From: Setaria digitata
Taxonomy: Eukaryota > Nematoda > Chromadorea > Rhabditida > Setariidae
Direction: 5' to 3'
Length of the DNA stretch: 64,000 nt
NCBI GenBank assembly: GCA_003640385.1
Contig: RCAB01000070.1
Coordinates: 62,001-126,000 of the forward strand
The position numbers and the translations under genes are program-made. Positions 38,400-64,000 of the stretch are shown in pieces. How positions within the stretch are numbered: the first letter of the stretch is position 1; the number at the start of each line of letters is the position of its first letter. Below the pieces are notes generated by a model. That model saw only the letters and a list, made by a program, of their open reading frames with translations, did no database searches and had not been told where the DNA came from.

Positions 38400-41300
38400 A
38401 TGGGTGCTGGACATCGCTCGGGACCACTAAAGCAGTCAAATAAGAAGCATAAAAGTGGTCGGCATCGTAGCAAAGGTGCACTGGATTCGGTTGCTGGAGG
38501 TGTTTTATTTTTCTTACTGTTTTCCGGTAATCTCATCTGAGCTCATAAGTAATGGGATCCGCTGCTGGATTGAGTTAAAATTCGGTCTGAAGGAGGCTGT
38601 AGAAATTTATGATGGTATTTAATGGGTCCTAAATAAAGACGCAGCAGAAAAAATTCTCGGATACTCTTCAGTTTTTGCTTACTTGTTATATTTTTCCAGG
38701 TAAGATAGGTTCCAGAGCAGTTACTGGAAATCATCGTTTTCTGATTAGCAAAAAAAATCGACGTCTTCAGGCCCAACAGATTCGTAAAAACAAACGTGCT
38801 GCTTTATTATCTGAAAATAATAATTTCTCTACTGGTTACTTTCAACAGCCTCCATTATTTATCGTATGTTCTTACTTTATCTTTTTTTTTTATTTGCTGC
38901 TTTCTTATTGCTCCGTTTATATATCTTAAGTATATTTTGAAATAGCACTTTAATGGTGCTTAATTGGAGTTTTGAGGATGTAGTTAGTTTTCTTACTCTA
39001 TCCTTATTTCTGCAAAGGAGTAAATTGTACATAACATATTTTATATAGTAAAAGTTAAGATGATTTTTGTGAATTTCTCGAACCTACGGAAGATTTATCA
39101 TGTAGGTGTGAATGTCGCTAAAGATTTATTGCAATCAGTTTGATTTGGTTTTCGCTTATTTCAGCTATTGCTAACTATATTTTAGACTGTTTTATCGTTT
39201 GACGAGTATTTTACGGCTGATGAACTTGTAGCACTGTTATGTTTATGTGATAAAACTTCATATCGAAGTGCAGGCTATAATGGCTGTTTGAACTATCTGT
39301 GGTAAGTTTTAGCCGTTCTGAATTAATTTTATGCAGTATCAAGCTTCCAGTAAATTTCAGTATGTTTATGATATTTCAATAAATGTATGAAAAAATTTTA
39401 CACATGGATTGTTTTTTTTTTGCATAATTTGATGTTCTATTTTTCTTTCCTTTTTTTTTTTTTTATTTTGATGGCCATTACAAGCAATGCATTATAAGCT
39501 TGTGAATCGTCTGAGAAAATTTGTAGTGCAGTATCATTATGCTAGTATTTCTTATCGCTATAATTTGATGCGATCCACCATACTATCAATTAAAGCAAGC
39601 ACTTCATTAGATTTTTCCTTCTTAACAAACAAATATTTATTTTTCCTTTTAGCATAAAACGACTCAAAAGTCGTTACGTTTTTGCCACGCCAGATTGTTC
39701 GAACACAGATGTTATACTTAGTTACTTGAAAGTATCAGATGTCATTGCCTTCATTTGGCCATCTACTGGTGAAATCACGGCAAAAAATGATATTTTGATG
39801 AGTACTATATTAGCTCATGGTTTGCCAGTCACAATACACTTTGTCCCAGGACTTGGCACAACGGCGACTGGGACTGCAAAACAGAAGGAAATTATAATAA
39901 AAAATGTCACGAAGATGATTAAAAATTGGTAGTTTTATCTATAATTTTAGTTTTTCTTTTTTTTTTTTTTTTTCTATTGTCGATTATGAGTGCAGTTTTC
40001 TCCACGTTTATTGCTTCGTGATTTCAGGAGTTTTGAAAATGAGAGACTAATGCATTGTGATAGCGAGAATGATGGCTTACTTGCACTGCGTTTAATTAGT
40101 ACAATGAAAAAGAAGCTAACATATATGCAAAAGATACGCCCACATTTAATTGCTGAAAATATTGAAAAAATCGAAACTGAAGTATAATTTTGCATATACT
40201 ATTACTGAATTAAATTTAGTTTGTTTTCAGTTCTTTGGATGAAAAAGAAAAATAATTAAATTTAAAGTCGGAGTAAATTTATTAGAACATCCTGACAGCA
40301 TAACTAGTTCATGTGACTAAGGAACATACATGCATTTTGTTGTTCCTCTGTGTTCCTTTTGGCTGAGTTACGATATATGTCTATGAAATTTGTATTTGAT
40401 ATGAGATACAATTAACTGTTATATTCTGTTATTTTAGGGAGATTTGTGCACTCTCAAAGTTTCTGGATATTTGAAAGGATCTTTTTTAAATGTCAACAGT
40501 CTTGTTCATGTTCCGCTATTAGGTGATTTCCAGATGAAACAAATTGTAGTGGAAGATGATCCGCATCCACTTACTGAACAGGTATTCGGAAGTTTAGTTT
40601 CTATAATTTCAAGAACTTTAAGTAGTGAGGTTTGGTCAAAAATTTTGAAAAAATGAAGTTTTACAGTGAATCGGAGTAGAATAATGTGTTAATAGCATCG
40701 AAATTTTAAAAAAATTTTTTTTCAAATCTTTTTTTCTAATTTTTTTCATTTCAATGTTTCTTTTTTTATTAAATTGAATTAAATTTGGAACTTTTCATAA
40801 TATGTGTCATGTGTTATAGGATCGCACCATAAAAGTTTTTTCGTGTAAAAATTTTTTAAAAGCCGGTCTGAATTACTTTTCGTTATCTTTAAATTCGAAA
40901 GAAATTGAAGCTCAGTTTAGAAGTTTATACGGAAAACAATAACGTTTTCAATAAAAATAATTGCAGGTTCGAAATGTCTCCAAAGCTTCAGCAATTACAC
41001 TTAAACCGGATGGGAATTTGCAGATATCTTTGCAGTCAGAATTGATTCCAGATCCTATGGATGCAGAGCAAACGTGGCCAACCGAGGAAGAAATTTTCAA
41101 AAATGCATGTAGGGCCAGTTTTGTTTTCATTCCTAAAGTATGGGAAGTTAGATTTTGTGATGCACTTAAGTTTCATATTGAAATTCATAAGATACTTCAA
41201 ATATATTCGGAAAATATCCTTGTCTTTATTATTATTGTTATTTGTATCTTCTTATTGCTCATTATTCTAAAACTTAGGGGGAATAGAGGGATGTATATCT

Positions 41301-44179
41301 ACACCATTACTTCAGAACTATAAATAAATATGAAATTTTTCAGTGAAAACAAAAAAAATAATGAAAAAAGTGCCTGTTGGCACATCAACTTATCAAGCTG
41401 AATGGATTATTGATGATGAGGTTGAGATATCTGATGAAGAAGCTGAGGTATTGTATGATTTGAAAAAAAAAAAAAAAAGAAAAAAAACAGCGATGACAAG
41501 GCAGTAATTATTGTTATTAACATTTTGAGCTAATTTTTCCACTCATTTTGCGGTAAGATTTTCCTAAGACTTGGAGGTCAGTTGTTAGTATTGTAAGTAA
41601 ACCAGAAATTTTTATAGATTAAATTAAAGTATGTGAATCGGACTTAAGTTTTTGTGAAAATTTCATTTTGTTTCTAAAGCTTACTTTTTTAAGTTTTTTT
41701 TTTTTTTACTTCAAAAAGGGTGCTAGTTTTTTAAGAAGGAAACGAAAAGTAGTAATGTCGTGAAAGAAGCAGCAGCAGACGAAGAATCGGAGGTTGAAAA
41801 TGAAATGGAAATGGAGAAGGTTAACTTTGACTTTACCAAAGTCTTTTTATCATCCCAAATTTACTTTTGATTTGACAAGAAGTGAAACTACCTTGCGTTT
41901 TAGATTATTTACGTTTTCCTACTTTTAGATGAGCGTCGTGAGTGATAATGAGGACTCGATTGATATGAAAGATGAAGAAGTCGATGTGGCAGAGGTAGAA
42001 AAATACCGTGAAGCTCGTGAAAATGAACAGTTTCCCGACGAAATTGACACACCGATGGATGTACCAGCTAGGATTCGTTTTCAACGATACCGTGCTTTAA
42101 AAAGTTTTAGGTTCTTCACTATTTGATGATTCATCTTGAAATAATTTAAACTTTTAAAATTAACTGCATGAAGCTGTTTTTTTAGAACATCACCTTGGGA
42201 TCCGCTCGAAAATCTCCCGAAAACATATTCTCGAATTTTCAAATTTTCGGACTATCGGCATTCAAGAAAAACAGCATTGTCTAAAGCCACAAATGAAAGT
42301 GAATATAGCGCACCGCGAGGAGCATTCATTTCAGTTTACATCTCTGAAGTGCCTACTAGATTAATCGGTACTTTTTTCATATTTTTATTTGAAGGAAATA
42401 CCGTAGTATTCTCCACCGATTTTACTTTTCCGTTTGTTGTTTTTTTTTTATCTATGCAGATTTGGAAACTAGGCAATCTTTTTTATACCTTTAGTGATCA
42501 GCAAGAAAACTAGCTGAAGCATCATGATCAAAAATTTGGAGCATGCATTGTTGAGAATAATAAGATCATATGTTGAAGAGTATGGAAATTTAAATTTATG
42601 ATACTGTTTCTTCCAAGCTTTATGGCGAAATTTTCTTTCCAACCTTCTATGAAGTCAGCTCAATAGTTAGGCGAGTGCACTCCGTAACATTTGCGATATT
42701 TTGTCATTTATTGTTACTCTTTCAGATATTTGGCCGCACAATAAGCCGTTAATAATTTATGGGTTGCTAGCACACGAACAGAAGATGTCACTTCTTAATA
42801 TGGTTCTTAAAAGGCATCCATCTTGTACTGTACCGATATCAAATAAGCAAAGACTGCTATTTCATGTGGGTTATCGATGTTTTGAAGCTGAACCAGTCTT
42901 TTCTCAGCATACAGGTGGTGATAAATTTAAGGTAATTATTTGAATTTCGTTGAAATGATGGTTTATCACTATTAATAATATTTCTCTTTCGCCTTTGTAA
43001 ACGACCAGAAGCTACTTATAAGCGAGTAGTTTTTAATCTTATTTTTTATTTATTTATTTTTTACATAATATGGTTAAATAATTTAGCAAGATCGTGTAAT
43101 AATTCCTTCTGCCCATAAGGTAAGTTCTGTGCAAAATAGGCATTGTATTTTGATCCTTCATGTCACATCACCATCATTTCAATTCGAGCAGTCTTAGATT
43201 CGTGCAGCTTTGAATTCGGCACCTTTTTTTTTTTTCCTTTTTGCAGATGGAACGGTTTATGCCGAAGGACAGTACATTTGTTGCATCGGTATTTGCACCA
43301 ATAATGTTTCCTCCTGTTCCTGTGCTTGTCTATCGATTGGATAGCCATGGAAATCAACAACTTGTAGCTACAGGTGGTGTGCTGAATGTGAATCCTGATC
43401 GAATCATTCTCAAACGCATCATCCTTTCTGGACATCCTTTTAAAATCAATCGAAGAAGCGTTGTCGTACGCTATATGTTTTTTAATCGCGGTTAGTTTCC
43501 TTTATTTCTTTAAATTTGGTCCCTTTTTTTCTTATAATTAGGAGTATTTAAGCAATATTTACTGAAGAAAATTTTTTTCAATTCATATAAGACCTTCGAA
43601 AGTACTCTAAGAAAGGAGCCATGTATTTTTAATATAAAATTTCTTTGGTTTTCTCCTTTTTTTCTTTTTTAAATTTTTTCAGTGCAATATTGCGATTGTT
43701 TCCGGTACTATTAGAAATGCCTTATACATTTTGAGTCAGTGTTTTCCACTTTTTCAGAAGACATCGAATGGTTTAAACCAGTAGAACTACGTACACCACG
43801 TGGTCGACGAGGACATATAAAGGAAGCTTTAGGTGAGTTCTTTAAATTAATGCACTGTCGGGACTTTTGAAAAGTATAAAAAAGTTAAAAGTGTTTCTCT
43901 ATGACGCAATACATTGATGGATTCTGCACTTCTATTGGCTTTTTCTATTTTCAGTTACAATCAAATTTATTTGACTTTGACGTTTATTGAAATTTTCAGT
44001 TTGTTCATATTGCAGGTACCCATGGACATATGAAATGTATATTCGATCAACAACTTAATGCTATGGATACGGTGATGATGAATCTCTATAAACGAGTTTA
44101 TCCGAAATGGACATATAATCCTGTCATTATGCAGCCTTCATTTAAATTAACTGATGAATCTGAAAAAATGGAAGTCTAA
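38400..44179 (+). CDS. TSR1: Pre-rRNA-processing protein TSR1
   Basis: Fifteen exons: 38400-38499, 38700-38863, 39186-39301, 39653-39928, 40028-40181, 40438-40581, 40967-41108, 41344-41447, 41736-41819, 41929-42110, 42186-42367, 42726-42931, 43247-43490, 43758-43832, 44016-44179; 778 aa (human 804). TSR1 is a GTPase-like but inactive assembly factor that sits on pre-40S particles and blocks premature translation-factor binding; it acts in nucleolus and cytoplasm. Seen: basic N-terminus ([17 protein letters not shown]), a GTPase-like region lacking a P-loop, AARP2CN-type block ([19 protein letters not shown]), [31 protein letters not shown], an acidic stretch (exons 8-10), [17 protein letters not shown], and the conserved C-terminal block with [56 protein letters not shown] and LGTHGHMKC. 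Poly(A) signal 44248-44253. Confidence 0.96.
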
Positions 44180-45148
44180 CGGCAATACTTTTCTAAGGCA
44201 AATTGTCGATACTTAAGTTTAAAAATGAATGTTTGGAATCCTGCTAGAATAAAATTTGACAATGGGGATTTAAATGAGCTTCTGTGTACTTTATCATACA
44301 TTTGTTTTTGACTTTGCCTTTAAAGTTCTGAACCTGTAATGAAATCACTCAATTTTTAAATATTTTTGAAATTTGAAGTCTTGTGTTTTGGATTTGTTGC
44401 TCTTTAAAATGATTGTTAATTTTTTTTCTGTTCTGAGCAAAAAATAAAGTAATTGTACTGCTCAACAGTTTTTTCCTCTTAATTAATGATGTGAAATCAA
44501 AATAATCTCTGATGAATCCTCATTTAAATATATTTTCAGGGCTACATATCTGTTTGTCTTTGCTTTCCATTTAAGATATCATCTAAAGGAAAAAAGATTG
44601 CCTCTGGGAATTTTTGTCTTTTATTTATCTTTCTTAAGAAATTTGCTTTTTACGAAGAATAAATTTAATCATTTCTGATGGATTTTGTTTTCATTTCTCT
44701 GGTCAAGTTCAAAAATATTGTTCACTTGATTATATTTTAGATCGTTTCATCTTCCAAAATAATTGTAGGAGGAAGTTCATTACTTGAGACAATTAACAAA
44801 TTCACTATCTATTGGATAATAAAAATGGAATGTTTCTTGTTACAATAGTTATTATTCGGGAATTTGCTGGAATTGAACATTTGAATAGCTGTATCCATTA
44901 AGATGTAAGGCATGTGCTAAATTATGCTACCGGTCATTTAGGTCGATGAATATTATGTTACTTTCGATTTTTGGTTCTTCGAGTGCTGCTGTTGAATTTG
45001 AATCGTGCAAGGTAATAAAGTGATTCGATTTACTCTAAGGCACACGAAAAAAAAAAAACCCTTGTTTGTATTTCAGTTAGTTGCGAAGGTTATGTTTGGA
45101 CCTACTGGTTGATTTATCAGTGATCTTTGCTGATTTTGGGTTCCGAGA
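44180..45148 (+). other. TSR1 3'UTR and upstream region of WASHC4
   Basis: About 970 bp with no supported gene. AATAAA 69 bp after the TSR1 stop (44248-44253) and another near 44441. No distinct promoter motif recognised. Confidence 0.5.
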
Positions 45149-61693
<16,545 letters not shown>

Positions 61694-62471
61694 TTTCGGC
61701 AGGAAAGTGGCTTAAATTAAGGCGAAAATTGAAATTCCATTTAATTTCACCACCTATATTGTATTTAGAATCAACTTTGAAACAGTTGTGCCTAACTCTT
61801 GCTTAGATTTTTTTCTTTAAGGGTTACTTTTGTTTTATTTTCAACTTTCGTCTGTTGCTTTCTCAAAATCCACTTCGCATTGTGTTTGCTATGCAGTGTT
61901 AGGATAATTTGATTGTACTTTTATCCTTCCTAACAACAGAACTATCATTTTTCACTGATTTCGAACATGTGACAGAAAATGTAACTACTTATATAAAAAA
62001 AGAATAAATCTCACCATTTTTGGTCTAGTGTTAGCTGTGTCATATGCGGCATGAGACGTTAAGTTTGCAGAGTGAGTCTCCATTTATGATTAACTCTCGG
62101 ATTCTGCAACGTGGAACTGACGTTAACAGGTGGTTTCTTATGGGGTTAAGCAAACTATTTAGCAAAGTTGCATTGTTTAAATTGTTTTTCGCTTTCGGAC
62201 TGGATAGAAATACGTGTTCCGAGTTCTGCACCACGTCTTTTTAGCTTAGTCTTTTGCAAAACTTCATCTGGGCTGAATTAAACAATTTTTTAATGGCTAA
62301 CACTTGGATCTCAAAACATCGTCTTTGGTGCCATCACTTGGCTTGTTTTTCGATCCAGTCTACTTTTGAAAGGGCTTTTCCCTCGCAAAGAACAATATTT
62401 TCAGTGATTTCGTTTTTCTTTGTGACTGTCATGAGTGCACTACCTTAAATTAATTTTAAGAACGAAGACAA
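61694..62471 (+). other. WASHC4 3'UTR and upstream region of ArfGAP
   Basis: 778 bp. AATAAA at 62003-62008. The short ORFs here (for example 62044-62244) lack support. A weak acceptor (ATTTTAAG, ending about 62460) lies just before the ArfGAP ATG. Confidence 0.5.
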
Positions 62472-64000
62472 ATGGATGCAGCGGAGGAAGCTCCGTTAAA
62501 AGCAGATATTCAAACTGTTTTCCGGAAGCTTCGAGCTTTGCCAAGCAACAAAGTATGCTTAAGAAGTATCTTCATGTTTCGGTACAATTGAACTGTTAAA
62601 ATTTGTTGATTAGAAAGTGCAGAAGAAGTTTAACTTTTTGTCCAGTAGCATTATATAAGGAAATTTTCCAGGGAAAGTATTTTTGAGTAGTTATAAGTCA
62701 AAAAATTGCTGCTGTGAATAGCACTGATTGATAGTAAACTAATAAACCTGCAAATAATATTTTTTTTTTTTTGTACTCACATTAAAAGATGAAGAACTTA
62801 GTCGAAAAGCCAGCATCAAATAAGATCAACCAATTCAGTCAGATTATCTGATCGAATCAGGTCTTGACACTTTCACCTTCGAATTTTTAGTAGTTAAATG
62901 TCATATTTATATTTTGTTATGTCATATGGCTTACTGCTTGACTTTAGGAATGTTTCGATTGTGGTGCTCGTAATCCCACATGGGCGTCAATAACATACGG
63001 TATATATATATGTATTGATTGTTCGGCTGTACATCGCAATTTAGGGGTTCATATCAGTTTTGTCCGATCTACCACTTTGGATACTAAATGGACATGGTTA
63101 CAGTTGCGAGCAATGCAAGTAGGCGGAAACGCTAAGGCGGTTTGTTTTAAAATGTTAAGGTGGTTATTGAAAATAACATTTCTTTTATATGAAAAATAAT
63201 GAGAAAAAGTGTGGGAGGAAGGAGAAAATTTCAAATGATGAGGCCAGAAAAAGTCTGGAACTATTTAAACCGTGGTATCTATAGCAACACAACGCACATT
63301 TTTTTGCCGGGTAGAGTATGTAGGAAGTTTGTTGATTTTTATATTGATATTTTCACTCTGTTTACCTTTTTTTTATGTTATTTTCCGAAAATGGTGAGAT
63401 TCAATATTTCCAATATTCACCCTTGCCTTTTTTTGCGTAATAATCATCCCTAGTGAAATGGAACAAGGTTCGTTGATGATGTAACCAGTAATGCGTGGAC
63501 ATATCTTGTAGTAAGAGTAATACTAGAATGAATGAATTTGTGATTTATAGTGTAAATGGAATGTTAATGGCGGTGTCATTGGAAATAAACAGGAAAAGAA
63601 TAATTGGAAGGAAGGAACTCTTAGAAATTTAGGGATTTTTATCGATGGATTTTTATTTTCCCATTTAAGAAATCAGTTTATCTGGTTGCTACCGAGTAAT
63701 TTTTTCTGTTGTTTCTCATTCCAGGAAATAGTCGTTTAAAAAGCCAAATTAATTGAAAAGTTACATTTCATTTTCTCATTATTCTTTGTTTTTCTTCGTG
63801 GTCCTTTTGCAAACATTCATACGTTTGCGAGCAGAATGATTTTTGTGTAGCTTGGAAGTATTTAGATGTCGCGATTTGATTTCTAATTTTTTTCTGTATA
63901 TCTTATTTTTTTTCCATATATTTACTTTCCGTTTTTGTCCATATATATTTTTCTTGTGAACACCAGGACTTTTAAGTTGGTCGGATAATTTATTTTTAGA
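62472..64000 (+). CDS. ArfGAP2/3-type Arf GTPase-activating protein (5' part)
   Basis: Two exons are seen, 62472-62552 and 62948-63139 (91 residues); the rest lies beyond the window after an intron of more than 860 bp. The ArfGAP zinc finger is complete, CFDC...CIDC with the usual 16-residue spacing, starting at about residue 29. The arginine finger lies in [11 protein letters not shown] and is followed by [19 protein letters not shown]. The order [10 protein letters not shown] then IYICIDC is closest to ArfGAP2/ArfGAP3, which stimulate GTP hydrolysis on Arf1 during COPI coat turnover at the Golgi. Start chosen as the first ATG, giving the usual N-terminal helix ([18 protein letters not shown]). 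Confidence 0.92.

Noticed and set aside
41109..41323. Hydrophobic ORF tail following TSR1 exon 7
   Set aside because: It is read-through into the intron; TSR1 homology resumes at 41344 after a GT...CAG intron.
62044..62244. 66-aa ORF between WASHC4 and ArfGAP
   Set aside because: No recognisable features, and both strands are open over the same stretch, suggesting chance.

Overview
The window looks like nuclear DNA of a parasitic nematode, most likely a spirurid/filarial (clade III) worm. The sequence is strongly AT-rich. Genes are split into many short exons by AT-rich introns of about 50-600 bp, with poly-T tracts just before TTTCAG/TTTTAG acceptors. Several start codons lie a few bases after a splice acceptor, as expected for spliced-leader trans-splicing. 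Most genes are near full-length animal orthologues. Species cannot be named from sequence alone. I found no prokaryotic, viral, rRNA, tRNA or CRISPR features.

Layout. 1-2101 (-): ZRANB2-like splicing factor, cut by the window edge. 3017-3232 (+): tentative 71-aa membrane micro-ORF in the divergent promoter region. 3975-13472 (+): 24-exon SLC12 cation-chloride cotransporter of KCC type. 14603-18280 (+): PIG-M, GPI mannosyltransferase I. 19236-21784 (+): DPH5, diphthine synthase. 22550-24614 (+): 614-aa protein of unknown function with a degenerate SGNH-hydrolase-like core. 26832-28803 (+): MsrA. 30236-37080 (+): Tudor-SN (SND1/TSN-1). 38400-44179 (+): TSR1, a 40S ribosome biogenesis factor. 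45149-61693 (+): WASHC4/SWIP of the WASH complex; its 5.6-kb second intron holds, on the opposite strand, a TSSK-like protein kinase gene (46549-50711). 62472 to the window end (+): ArfGAP2/3-type GTPase-activating protein, 5' part only.

I rebuilt exon/intron structures by hand. For every multi-exon gene the reading phases close across all exons, and predicted lengths match the families: PIG-M 422 aa, DPH5 273, MsrA 210, Tudor-SN 906, TSR1 778, WASHC4 1116, SLC12 1091.

How the genes fit together. Apart from ZRANB2 and the nested kinase, all genes run in the same direction with gaps of about 0.8-2.2 kb. Some gaps have a poly(A) signal shortly followed by a clean splice acceptor and ATG (PIG-M to DPH5 is clearest), suggesting nematode-type operons. 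Themes are RNA processing and translation (ZRANB2, Tudor-SN, TSR1, DPH5) and membrane traffic and transport (WASHC4, ArfGAP, PIG-M, SLC12). The most unusual items are the antisense kinase nested in WASHC4 and its odd 3' end, the SGNH-like protein, two successive GC-AG introns in WASHC4, and strong intronic hairpins.
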